From a virus: a DNA stretch of 20,147 nucleotides. The position numbers and the translations under genes are program-made. The notes under the pieces were generated by a model. It ran no database searches and was not told where the DNA came from. It saw only the letters and a list, made by a program, of their open reading frames with translations. Positions within the stretch are counted from its first letter, which is position 1. The number at the start of each line of letters is the position of its first letter. Shown here one piece after another: positions 6,214 to 14,421 of the stretch. The stretch is taken from positions 1 through 20,147 of the IMG/VR virus record IMGVR_UViG_3300048804_000015; one strand, given 5' to 3'.

Positions 6214-8037
6214 ATTAGTACAAAAATCGCGACCTTATGGGCTGAGCTCGGAGTAAAGGACAATCTAACCCCACAACTAAAGAACGCGAAAACGGGGTTG
6301 GCTGGATTCGGGCAAAGCCTACTTGGAGGCGTTGGCGGACTGGTTGGCATTACGTCTGCCGCGGCAGTCGCGGGATTAGCAATCAAGGGATTCAATACAG
6401 CCCTGGCTGCCGCCGCTGAAGCAGAGACGGCGCTTGTTACGATGGGGGCAACAATTCAAAGCATGGGCATCGAGAGCGAAATCAGCGCCGGAAAAGTAGC
6501 CAGACTTGCCGAAGCCCTGATGCCGTTGACCAACTTTGACGATGAAGCTCTGATGAAAGCATCCGAGATATTCATGCGGATGGAATCATTCGATCCGTCC
6601 AATTTAGAGCAGATGTTACAAGCCACCGCGGATTACGCAGCCGGAACGGGTCAGGATATGGCTTCCGCCGCGCAAGCGGTTTCAATGGCGCTAGAGACGG
6701 GGAATACCAGGGCGCTGAAATTCTCGAAGGCTATCCGAGAGCAAATCACCGAAATGGTTACTGCTGGGGATTCCGCCGGTGCATTGGCGCTTATCATGAG
6801 TACGCTAAACGACAAGTTTGGCGGCCAGGCCGTTGCCCAGATGGATACCTATAAGGGCTCGACGGTACAGCTAAAAATAGCTATGGGTGAATTCTGGGAG
6901 AAAGTTGGGGATGGGTTGGAAAAGCAGGGTAAGGATTTCAATGTCTGGCTAACCGACAACGTTGTTGCTTTGACCGGAAGCGTAAAGGCGGCAAATCTTT
7001 ATAGCGCATCCATAGATTATGCTTTCAGGAAAGTTGCCGGAACCGAACTGTCCTGGATAGAAAAAAGTAGTTTCCATTGGGCACTGCATAGCAAGGCTCT
7101 CAATGCGGCAAAAGCAGAATACGAACAATGGGCCGCATACGGCGATAGAGTAAACGCCTGGCTGGATGCACAACCGGAAAAGATAGACGAAAACACTGGG
7201 GCGTTCGTAGACCTTGCCGCTGCTGAAAAGGCCGCTGCCGAGGCCGCCAAGTTGGTATCTCAAGGATATGCTGACCTATATTCTACCGTCGGTACACTGC
7301 AGGGCGTCACAGACAGTTACAACAAAACGCAAGACGATTTGATTGTGAAACAGGGCGACGCGCAAGCCGCAATTGACGCGGCGAAAGGACATTATAGCGA
7401 AGCTGGCGAACACATGCAAGGACTTCGCCAAGACTTGGCGGATGTCAATGCCGAGTTAGCCGCCGCTGCCCTTGCGTTCGAGGATGAAAGCCGCCGCGCT
7501 ATCTTGGTTATGATGGCACAAAAACTTAGCGCGGATGGATGGCAAAAGGGTGAGATGGAAGCGCTTCTGGCGGTGGGTGAGGCGTGGGGAATTTATAGTA
7601 GCGAAGTTATCACGCAAAGCGAAAACATCATGGGCGCATTGGAGAATATTGACACCACTTCTCTGGGCGATTTGCAAGCCTACGCAGAATGGATGATTGC
7701 CAACCCTAATATCACCATGTCGTTTGATTATTTCGAGACGCATCACATCACCAGCATCAGCGATTACATCAGCAAGACCAATCCCTACGCCCCCGGCTCG
7801 CCGGATTGGCGTATCTGGAACCAGGCCAACGGTTACGCGGGCGGCGGATCGTTCGTCGTCCCGTCCGGTTATCCCAACGATTCCTACCCCATGCGGGTGC
7901 AATCCGGGGAGCGCGTTTCGGTGACGCCCGCGGGCGCGAGCGCTTCGGATAATTCAGACATATTGCAAGAACTGCGTGAGTTGCGAACCTATCTTCCGCG
8001 TTCTATCCGGGACGCAGTGCAGCAGGTTGTTCAATGA
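6214..8037 (+). CDS. Tail tape measure protein
   Basis: About 607 residues if started at ATT 6214; the first standard start codon in frame is TTG 6298. The extra N-terminus STKIATLWAELGVKDNLTPQ looks like real tape-measure sequence and AAGAGGTGAG (6201-6210) sits just upstream of the ATT. The body has a Gly/Ala-rich hydrophobic stretch (about 40-75), long Ala-rich helices, a coiled-coil around residues 390-430, and the usual end: GGGSFVVPSGYPNDSYPMRV then QSGERVSVTP and a final helix ELRELRTYLPRSIRDAVQ. It spans the tube lumen and sets tail length; with about 1.5 angstrom per residue a tail near 90 nm would be expected, a short siphovirus tail. No lytic domain is visible. The stop overlaps the next start (ATGA). 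Confidence 0.85.
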   Translation: MSTKIATLWAELGVKDNLTPQLKNAKTGLAGFGQSLLGGVGGLVGITSAAAVAGLAIKGFNTALAAAAEAETALVTMGATIQSMGIESEISAGKVARLAEALMPLTNFDDEALMKASEIFMRMESFDPSNLEQMLQATADYAAGTGQDMASAAQAVSMALETGNTRALKFSKAIREQITEMVTAGDSAGALALIMSTLNDKFGGQAVAQMDTYKGSTVQLKIAMGEFWEKVGDGLEKQGKDFNVWLTDNVVALTGSVKAANLYSASIDYAFRKVAGTELSWIEKSSFHWALHSKALNAAKAEYEQWAAYGDRVNAWLDAQPEKIDENTGAFVDLAAAEKAAAEAAKLVSQGYADLYSTVGTLQGVTDSYNKTQDDLIVKQGDAQAAIDAAKGHYSEAGEHMQGLRQDLADVNAELAAAALAFEDESRRAILVMMAQKLSADGWQKGEMEALLAVGEAWGIYSSEVITQSENIMGALENIDTTSLGDLQAYAEWMIANPNITMSFDYFETHHITSISDYISKTNPYAPGSPDWRIWNQANGYAGGGSFVVPSGYPNDSYPMRVQSGERVSVTPAGASASDNSDILQELRELRTYLPRSIRDAVQQVVQ

Positions 8038-9623
8038 CAGTCTCCGCTACTATCGCGCTCGAAGCCAACTTCGCCGGGACTGCCTGGACGGACATCTATT
8101 CGGACGTGCGTATCTCGAACGGTATCCAGCTTTCACGCGGAAAAACTGGCAATACGCCGTGTGACCGTATCGCCTCTACTGGCGTAATGTCTTTTGCGAT
8201 GGACAACTCCACGCACAATTCCGGCGGGACATTGGGATGGTACAGTCCGGACCATGCAAATGTTCGTTCCGGGTGGGGGCTTGGAATGAAAGCGAGACTG
8301 AAGATCACCTACGATGGCACCCCCTACTATAAATTTCGCGGCAAAATAGATAACATTGCGCCCGCGATGGGGGCGTATCGCGAACGGGACGTAAGCGTTT
8401 CGGTTGTTGATTACATGGACGAATTGGCAAGTCATAAACTTGGGTTGATTCCGGCAAAGTCAAACGTGCGCGGGCAAGAACTGCTCGCCGCGGTAGTAAC
8501 GAATATGCCGAATGCTCCTTTAGCAACGGATTACGATACCGGCGATAACATATATGCACACGGACTTCATAGCGAAAAAGACGAACTCACCACCGGGATG
8601 AACGCCTGCCAGAAGATAGCACAGACCGGGATGGACGATATTTGCGTCACCGGTGACTTGACGGGCGGGGAGACTCTCGTCTACCGCTCCCGGCACGAGC
8701 GCATGAAGATTGCGTCTTCGGCTGCATCGTTCGACGATAGCATGACCGGACTACGGGTACACCGCTCGCGCGACAATCTATTCAATCAATTCAAAGTCAC
8801 CGTACACCCGTCGCAAGAGGATACCTCCCCGGTCATTCTCTATTCTATTCAACGAGAAATCAGTCTGGCCCCCGGTCAAGCTTACACGTTCACGGCGCGC
8901 TATACCGATCCGCTTAGTTCGGGAGCGCGGGTAAGTGCCAGCGGCATGATTGCCCCGGTAATAGATGTTGATTACTGGATGGCCTATGTATCTGAGGAAA
9001 CGGTTACTACATCCTCTCATGCCACAAAAAAGAAGGTTGCGCCCGCCTATGTTATGAGTGCTTCTCTGGGCGTCCAGACCTTTGATGAAACCGGAGTAGC
9101 CGGAACGTTTGGGGCGAATAGTTGCCAGGTGACACTTACCAATAACGGGACGAAACAAGGTTTCGTGACTAGATTCAACCTGCGCGGATACGGGCTGTAT
9201 GAGTACGATCCGGTAGACATAACCGGCGAAGATGGCACAAGTACAACCCTAAACGGCGATCACCCGCTGAATTACGACATGCCCTATCAGCATAACCGGC
9301 ATGTCGGCGAGGACTTCAAAAATTACTTTGTGTCACGCTATTCTACCCCGCGCACGGTCGTTGACTCGATGGAGTTTATCGCCAATGCCAGTGATGCAAT
9401 TATGAAAACTGCGCTCTCGCTGGACGTCGGCAGTCGGATTACATTACGGGAAACGATGACAGGTATCAACACGGATTACTTTGTTGGACATTATTCTTTG
9501 ATTATCGAACCGACTGGGGTTATCCGCTGCGTTCTTGGTGCGCTGGAACCGGTGGACGATACCGTCTGGTTCATAATTGGTTCGTCAGATATAGGCTCAA
9601 CGGACGATCACATTGCCTACTAG
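8034..9623 (+). CDS. Baseplate hub-like minor tail protein
   Basis: A 529-residue protein translationally coupled to the tape measure by ATGA. The N-terminus (ALEANFAGTAWTDIYSDVR... GIQLSRGKTGN, then GKIDNIAPAMGAYRERDVSV, VVDYMDEL) has the strand pattern of the first hub domain found in tail-tip proteins of many siphoviruses, where a short offset-and-region parameter-like beta barrel precedes a G-x-I-x-x-I strand. The centre (about 240-440) is beta-rich and the C-terminus contains DVGSRITLRETMTGINTDYF, VGHYSLIIEPTG, another barrel typical of hub proteins. No peptidase or hydrolase motif is seen. Location after the tape measure fits a distal tail or tail-associated hub protein to which the fibres attach. 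A single large protein may combine roles usually split between Dit and Tal. Confidence 0.65.
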   Translation: MTVSATIALEANFAGTAWTDIYSDVRISNGIQLSRGKTGNTPCDRIASTGVMSFAMDNSTHNSGGTLGWYSPDHANVRSGWGLGMKARLKITYDGTPYYKFRGKIDNIAPAMGAYRERDVSVSVVDYMDELASHKLGLIPAKSNVRGQELLAAVVTNMPNAPLATDYDTGDNIYAHGLHSEKDELTTGMNACQKIAQTGMDDICVTGDLTGGETLVYRSRHERMKIASSAASFDDSMTGLRVHRSRDNLFNQFKVTVHPSQEDTSPVILYSIQREISLAPGQAYTFTARYTDPLSSGARVSASGMIAPVIDVDYWMAYVSEETVTTSSHATKKKVAPAYVMSASLGVQTFDETGVAGTFGANSCQVTLTNNGTKQGFVTRFNLRGYGLYEYDPVDITGEDGTSTTLNGDHPLNYDMPYQHNRHVGEDFKNYFVSRYSTPRTVVDSMEFIANASDAIMKTALSLDVGSRITLRETMTGINTDYFVGHYSLIIEPTGVIRCVLGALEPVDDTVWFIIGSSDIGSTDDHIAY

Positions 9624-9633
9624 GAGATAAATT

Positions 9634-10146
9634 ATGGGTTACACGGCACCGACATATACGAATTGGGATACCGGCGGGCATGTGGTATCTGCCAATATAG
9701 ATACGGACATTCTGGATAATATCGTTTACCTTAAGTCTGCCGCGGATAGTCGCGCGGTTGCGGTAGAGGTATTCGAGGACGATATCCCCCTGTCTACCGG
9801 GACTCTCTTGCGTATTCTGGGCCCTATGCCGTCGTTGATGGCTGGATATAACCTGACCAAAGTCACGGCGACGGTTTTCGCAAAATCCACGTCTGGAACT
9901 CCAACTGTTGAAGTTTTACGGGGCAGGCAAACCACGCCAGGAACGGCGCACGCGTGGTGGGGTATGCTATCTACTCTCGTGACGATAGACGAGAATGAGT
10001 ATTCGAGTTTGGATGCGACTGTTCCGCCCGTTGTTAGCACGTCGTATGACGACATTGCCGAGGGTGATTTGTTAGGAATTAGCGTCACCGTTGCCGGAAC
10101 CGGCGCAACCGGACTGTGGGCTGTAATGGAGTTTGTGAAACCGTGA
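9634..10146 (+). CDS. Minor tail protein, beta-rich
   Basis: A 170-residue protein with a clean ribosome site (AGGAGATAA, 9622-9630). It begins MGYTAPTYTNWDTGGHVVSA, DTDILDNIVYLKS, a start pattern common among tail-tip and fibre-adaptor proteins in which a short helix connects to the baseplate. The remainder alternates strands and ends with GDLLGISVTVAGTGATGLWA, VMEFVKP, a likely jelly-roll or small beta sandwich. A role in receptor binding or as a fibre adaptor is inferred from location. The stop codon overlaps the next start (GTGA). Confidence 0.65.
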   Translation: MGYTAPTYTNWDTGGHVVSANIDTDILDNIVYLKSAADSRAVAVEVFEDDIPLSTGTLLRILGPMPSLMAGYNLTKVTATVFAKSTSGTPTVEVLRGRQTTPGTAHAWWGMLSTLVTIDENEYSSLDATVPPVVSTSYDDIAEGDLLGISVTVAGTGATGLWAVMEFVKP

Positions 10147-10757
10147 GCGGAATAACTCTCGATACCTCTGCGCAACTGGCCGGAAATCAAGCCACTGACT
10201 ACACCCTGGCGCTTAGTCCGGCGGTAGACACGTTTGTGGTTGCGTGGTTTATTGTCTACACCCCTAATACATTACCGTCGAGCGTCAGCATAACTTTCGG
10301 CGGTGTGGCAATGACGGCATTCTCAACTGTAGACGGGACAGACCGGAAGATTTGGGGTTTCTACATTCGAAACGCAGCGGCGGGAGCAAAAAACATTATC
10401 GCGACTCCGGTCGGGGGTATCTATAGTGCCGCGCTGGTTGGGGCGAGTTTCCTACGGGCCGGTTCTGTCGGCACTCCCGTCACGGCAACTGGCGATTCGA
10501 ATAGTGCATCTTCGGACGTTGTGTCGAACGCGGCGAACCTGGTCATGGATTGTTTGAGTTGCGGAGATGGAGCCGCTCTAACTCCCGGCGCAGAGCAGAC
10601 CGTTATCCAGCAAGGTGCTGGTAATGGTTGGGTTGTGTCATACGACAAAGGCGACGGGACAATAACCATGTCGGAATCGTGGTCAACGAATTCAAAGTGG
10701 GCTCATTCGTCTTATGAAGTACGGATGAAATCATCCGGGCAACCTGTCTGGTTTTAG
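10143..10757 (+). CDS. Beta-sandwich minor tail / appendage protein
   Basis: I chose GTG 10143, which overlaps the preceding stop as GTGA and has GGAG at 10128-10131; the frame continues upstream to 10116 only inside the previous gene. The 204-residue product contains VSITFGGVAMTAFSTVDGTD, then KIWGFYIRNAAAGAKNIIAT. This V-x-G-G-V-A-M-T ... Y-x-x-x-N-P/A-A-x-G motif recurs in secreted and phage appendage beta-sandwich modules. The end (MSESWSTNSKWAHSSYEVRM) continues the same fold. Most likely a sugar-binding or decorative tail-tip protein. No catalytic motif is seen. Confidence 0.62.
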   Translation: MSGITLDTSAQLAGNQATDYTLALSPAVDTFVVAWFIVYTPNTLPSSVSITFGGVAMTAFSTVDGTDRKIWGFYIRNAAAGAKNIIATPVGGIYSAALVGASFLRAGSVGTPVTATGDSNSASSDVVSNAANLVMDCLSCGDGAALTPGAEQTVIQQGAGNGWVVSYDKGDGTITMSESWSTNSKWAHSSYEVRMKSSGQPVWF

Positions 10758-10760
10758 AAA

Positions 10761-13700
10761 ATGAAAATTGAAGAACTCGCAAAACAACTTCTTCCCTACC
10801 TCAATGGAACAATTTCTGTTACTGGCGCGCCAGTCAGCGGCTATGCTCCGTCTCCACATACGCTGGATAGCAACCACCATACCGGGATAATCACCGACGC
10901 GCAGCACGGCGTTCGCACGCTCGTCAACGCGCACGCACATAGCGCATTGAGCGGGGTGACGGCTAGCCAGCATCACGTCCAAACAAGCATTACCGCCGGG
11001 AATGGTTTGACCGGCGGAGGAGCAGGGGCTGGGGTGACTCTCGCGGTCGGCGTGTCGGGACTTGGTTTGTCCGTTGGTGCAGACGCGGTAGTGCTCGCGT
11101 CGTCTAGTAACCCTGGCGCGGCGGCGTCCATTCTCGCGTCTGACGCAAGTGGATATTTACAACTAACGCGGCTTGGTCTTGGCGTTTCGCCCGATTATCC
11201 ATTACACGTGGTGGGCGCGTCTCGGATGGATGGCGATCTGACATTCGTGGGCGCGCAGTCTATACTTACCACCTCCGATAACCTGACGCTTGCTCCAGCG
11301 GCAGACTTGGTACTTACCCCCGGCGGAACGGCTCGTGTTATGGCCTCTTCAGGAGTGCGGTTGCAGTCTGACAATTACGCCTCGCAGACGACCGGCTGGG
11401 GCATCAGCTATGCAGGCAGCGGCGACTTCCGCTATCTCTATGCAGACGAACTTCACGCGAGGTCGTTTATCACAGACCTTGAACAAGCCTTAGCCGGTGG
11501 ACAGATTATCTGTAAATCGGTCGCACCATTAGCGTCAGTGTTTACCGTTCCCGCCGCCGATGGATGGTTCACAACCATGTGGGTTGAGAGTTTCAAGGGA
11601 TTTGAGAACGCCCATGTATTTGCAGATGGTGACATAGTCAGGCTTCGACAATTCAATAGAAGTCGGGGGGCTGTAAATTTACTGTCAAATCCGAGCTTCG
11701 AAACGAATCTTATCGGGTGGAGTGCTGTAACTCTCCTTCCGGGAACAACGTGGGTGAGGGACGAGAATACCGCCTACCAGAGCCAATGTTCTGGAAAGGG
11801 AACATTTGATGGCGCGCACGCCGTTGAGGGCGTTCAGACTTCCATAGCCGTCACGAGCGGAGTAACCTATACAGCATCCCTTTACATAAAGATATCGAGC
11901 GTATCCGATATACAAATGGACGTTGTTGCTCCGGGCGGGGAAAGTGGGAATATCGCGATTAATGGCACGGCAGATTGGACGCGTTATTCGTGGTCTTTCA
12001 CTTCCAGTGCTGACGGTACGGCTAATCTTCGGGTATTCTCAGACCAAACGGCAACCGGTACATTCTGGATTGACAACGCACAGGTCGAGGTGAGCGCTAC
12101 TGTCACCGACTATTGCGATGGTTCTTTGGATATAGCAAACTGCTGGGGTAGGGTATATTGGCAAGAGACAGATACAACGACCAAGTTCCAGCGTTATTCG
12201 TTTCAACGCTGGTCCGCTGGGGGGGAAGGTGCTGCAATAGCCGGGTCAGCCGTTGGCATAGGTACTTTGGCGTTGGATTATGGTACTGGTGCTGGCGGGT
12301 TTTTGGAAAGCAACGCCATTGACGGAGTGAATGGAGAATACGCTCCTTATCATCAGGTAGTAACCTGGACGACGACCCCCGCCTATGGATCCATAGTCCG
12401 CACCCGCCTGGGCAATCTCAAAGGTATTTTCAATGTCGCTAACGAATACGGACTCTATGCGGGCGCTGGAATACTGGACGCTTCTCTTTATCTGCGCATC
12501 AGCGACCAGGCCGCAGAACTGCATAATATTTCCCTCAAGATGTTTGACGGGGCTGTCAATACGGTACTTATCAGCCCGACCGCCCCCTCGTTTGCGATGG
12601 GCAGCACTCTACCGACTGCCTACGGAACCGGGACGGGTATCTGGATGGGCAAGGACACGGCTTATAAGTTCCGCGTGGGCGACCCTGCTGGCACTCGTTT
12701 GCAATGGACGGGCACGGCGTTGGAAATTTACGACGCTAAATTTACCATGTCCGGAGCGTCTTCTGCAATTGCGATCGGTACCACCCCACCAACTTCGGCG
12801 AGCGCGGGTACGGGCATCTGGATTGACCGGACGGGCATGTATGGCCTTGCCGCGAATGTCGTACAGGCGAAATTCGACGCGGCGACCGGCGCAATCACGG
12901 CGGGGGCGGGGAATACGATATTAAATTCTTCTGGTGTATTTATAAAGACAACTACAGATTTTACCTGGACAAATATAAATGCTTATAATTTTATTAGGCC
13001 CGATAATACTCTCGTGGGAAGATTGTATGCTACTTATTATGCCGCTACAGGTGAACAACAAGTAGGCATAGATGTTCCTGCAACGTCTGGAACGATTAGT
13101 CAGCTTGTTTTACAGGCTAACTCCCCAACCACTAAACAAGCATGGGTTTCATTAGGCGCTAAGTCTGGCAGTACGGCTATACAAATAACCGGCGTTGTTG
13201 ATGACGATACGGGAACTCCATATTGGCAAATAGACGGAGCTAGCCTTACTATATATGAACACGGTCTCAACGTCGGCTCCGCCACAGGAGCGGGGCCGGG
13301 GTGCATATCTGTTTCTGGCGTGGCCGCTTTGACTACCCCAGCTGAGTCATGGGTGGGGCCATCCGCTACGGCTATACATTTCCAGGGTGGTTTAATTAGT
13401 ATCGGGACGATTACCGCTTATGCTAATGCCAGTCTTACACTACTTGGTGGTGGGGCAGGGGGCGTAACTGTAGCATTTAGCAACGCGGCAGTTGCACTGC
13501 CGGGCGGGTTATCCCTAAAAACCGGATATGGTGTCGGTTATTTAGCCTGTCAAAATGCCGCCGGTAATGCCGGGGCGCCGCTGTACTCGCAGAGCATGAA
13601 TTTATTTTATAGTCGCGCTGCCGGAGTGGTGCATTTTGACGATCCGTCTGACGCTACCTTGAAGAAGAATATAAAATCATTGCCATCTGGTGCGTTGTCC

Positions 13701-13964
13701 AAAATAAATGCCTTGAAGCCCAGAATGTATCAGATGCGGGCGGGCGCAAATCATCACCGCAAAGATGATCACACCAGACAACTTACTGGCTGGATAGCTG
13801 ATGAGTTTGAGCAGGTTTTTCCGGACGCGGTTAGTCACGACGATGTAGGTAATTTCAAATCTCTGAACACATCTTGTATCCACGAATGGACTGTTGCTGC
13901 CATTCAGGAACTGTCTGCAAAAGTGGACGTGTTGGAAGCAAGAGCGAAATCAAAGGTTAGTTAA
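10761..13964 (+). CDS. Large tail fibre / receptor-binding protein with S74 chaperone
   Basis: 1067 residues. Residues about 30-75 are histidine-rich (HTLDSNHHTG, AHAHSALSGVTASQHHVQ), as in trimeric fibre shafts whose His pairs can bind a metal ion. Residues about 120-300 are short fibre repeats. Residues about 305-463 form a carbohydrate-binding-module-like beta sandwich beginning NLLSNPSFETNLIGWS and closing GTFWIDNAQVEV. Two related units follow at about 610 and 668 (GTGTGIWMG and AGTGIWIDR). The C-terminus is an intramolecular chaperone of the peptidase S74 type: SDATLKKNI with Ser963 and Lys968 spaced by five like the known Ser-Lys dyad, so the last 105 residues should be cut off after trimer folding. 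It ends in a coiled coil. Base composition shifts sharply inside the gene (see findings), a sign of module exchange. Confidence 0.87.
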   Translation: MKIEELAKQLLPYLNGTISVTGAPVSGYAPSPHTLDSNHHTGIITDAQHGVRTLVNAHAHSALSGVTASQHHVQTSITAGNGLTGGGAGAGVTLAVGVSGLGLSVGADAVVLASSSNPGAAASILASDASGYLQLTRLGLGVSPDYPLHVVGASRMDGDLTFVGAQSILTTSDNLTLAPAADLVLTPGGTARVMASSGVRLQSDNYASQTTGWGISYAGSGDFRYLYADELHARSFITDLEQALAGGQIICKSVAPLASVFTVPAADGWFTTMWVESFKGFENAHVFADGDIVRLRQFNRSRGAVNLLSNPSFETNLIGWSAVTLLPGTTWVRDENTAYQSQCSGKGTFDGAHAVEGVQTSIAVTSGVTYTASLYIKISSVSDIQMDVVAPGGESGNIAINGTADWTRYSWSFTSSADGTANLRVFSDQTATGTFWIDNAQVEVSATVTDYCDGSLDIANCWGRVYWQETDTTTKFQRYSFQRWSAGGEGAAIAGSAVGIGTLALDYGTGAGGFLESNAIDGVNGEYAPYHQVVTWTTTPAYGSIVRTRLGNLKGIFNVANEYGLYAGAGILDASLYLRISDQAAELHNISLKMFDGAVNTVLISPTAPSFAMGSTLPTAYGTGTGIWMGKDTAYKFRVGDPAGTRLQWTGTALEIYDAKFTMSGASSAIAIGTTPPTSASAGTGIWIDRTGMYGLAANVVQAKFDAATGAITAGAGNTILNSSGVFIKTTTDFTWTNINAYNFIRPDNTLVGRLYATYYAATGEQQVGIDVPATSGTISQLVLQANSPTTKQAWVSLGAKSGSTAIQITGVVDDDTGTPYWQIDGASLTIYEHGLNVGSATGAGPGCISVSGVAALTTPAESWVGPSATAIHFQGGLISIGTITAYANASLTLLGGGAGGVTVAFSNAAVALPGGLSLKTGYGVGYLACQNAAGNAGAPLYSQSMNLFYSRAAGVVHFDDPSDATLKKNIKSLPSGALSKINALKPRMYQMRAGANHHRKDDHTRQLTGWIADEFEQVFPDAVSHDDVGNFKSLNTSCIHEWTVAAIQELSAKVDVLEARAKSKVS

Positions 13965-13966
13965 CA

Positions 13967-13990
13967 ACTGGCGTCTGGAATTGCCAATTA
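13967..13990. repeat. Intergenic motif copy A
   Basis: AACTGGCGTCTGG followed by AATTGCCAATT immediately behind the fibre gene. It shares AAC(C/T)GGCGT and ATTGCCAATT, with nearly identical spacing, with the copy at 16517-16539. The arms AACTGGC and GCCAATT pair except for one mismatch. Confidence 0.5.
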
Positions 13991-14155
13991 TAGAAACCCA
14001 CCCTGCGGGAAGATGCGATGCATGTGATCAATGCCAATAAGATGGCCGCGGTGGTTTCGTTTGTTTTTAATTAATGGATCTGGAATTATGAAACATACAA
14101 GAGCCGCTCAGGGAGAGTGGATTTTGTTCTGGAAGATGATGGGGTGGGTGAAGAT

Positions 14156-14200
14156 TTGCCTATAGAGAGGTGCCCCCAAGGGGCACGAACCTATAGGCAA
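14156..14200. repeat. Long imperfect palindrome (17-bp stem hairpin)
   Basis: TTGCCTATAG (14156-14165) pairs with CTATAGGCAA (14191-14200); inside, after a 4x4 internal loop, GTGCCCC (14170-14176) pairs with GGGGCAC (14180-14186) around CAA. Both arms are perfect. Such hairpins occur at ends of some mobile elements and behind bacterial genes as repetitive palindromes. No T-tract follows on either strand. Confidence 0.75.
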
Positions 14201-14205
14201 ATTAT

Positions 14206-14227
14206 CCCCCTTCCCGGCTGAAGGGGG
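14206..14227. repeat. Second hairpin, 8-bp stem
   Basis: CCCCCTTC (14206-14213) pairs with GAAGGGGG (14220-14227) around CCGGCT, five bases after the larger hairpin. Read leftward it lies directly behind the recombinase-like remnant. Confidence 0.65.
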
Positions 14228-14254
14228 AATTTCAAAAGGGGGCGAGGCGGATGG

Positions 14255-14421
14255 TATGGGGGTGAAATAGGTAATGGCGCCAACAATCTGTCCGGCATCT
14301 TTTTTGACAACGATCTTATGGATGAACCCCTGAAGCATCTGGCGCACCTGGTCGGCAGGAGCATGGGTGAGGGTCTCGACCAGAGTTTGCGAGAGACGGA
14401 GGAGGTCGGCCTGGGCCAGGG
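14255..14421 (-). pseudogene. Fragment resembling the C-terminus of a serine recombinase
   Basis: On the minus strand a frame (open 14521 to 14108) contains SLAQADLLRLSQTLVETLTH, then APADQVRQMLQGFIHKIVVK and KDAGQIVGAITYF. A leucine-rich helical part followed by L-x-x-F-I-x-K-I-V-V-x-x-D is how the C-termini of large serine recombinases end (coiled coil, then a short strand pair). The catalytic and zinc-ribbon domains are absent and there is no start codon or ribosome site suited to it. After this part the frame runs into the two hairpins, giving low-complexity Pro/Gly residues. I read it as a leftover of a mobile element. The match is by pattern only and could be accidental in an antisense frame, but the plus strand here makes no sensible fibre sequence. 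Confidence 0.42.

Larger units (their letters stand above)
13965..14254. other. Gene-poor stretch with hairpins and repeat motif, likely insertion debris
   Basis: About 290 bases between the fibre stop and the recombinase-like remnant have no convincing gene. Contents seen: the intergenic motif at 13969-13985; an imperfect direct repeat of TCTGGAATT at 13974-13982 and 14079-14087, both followed by an A/T-rich stretch ending in GAAAC; two short open frames of 18 and 25 codons without ribosome sites; and two strong hairpins (14156-14200 and 14206-14227). The composition and structures differ from the compact phage genes around it. Confidence 0.55.

Noticed and set aside
6298-6300. TTG as start of the tape measure
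   Set aside because: It would discard 28 residues that look like genuine tape-measure sequence and ignore the strong ribosome site at 6201-6210; kept only as an alternative.
13984-14160. Two short rightward frames (18 and 25 codons) behind the large fibre
   Set aside because: No ribosome sites and no domain; they may be debris of a mobile element but cannot be supported as genes.
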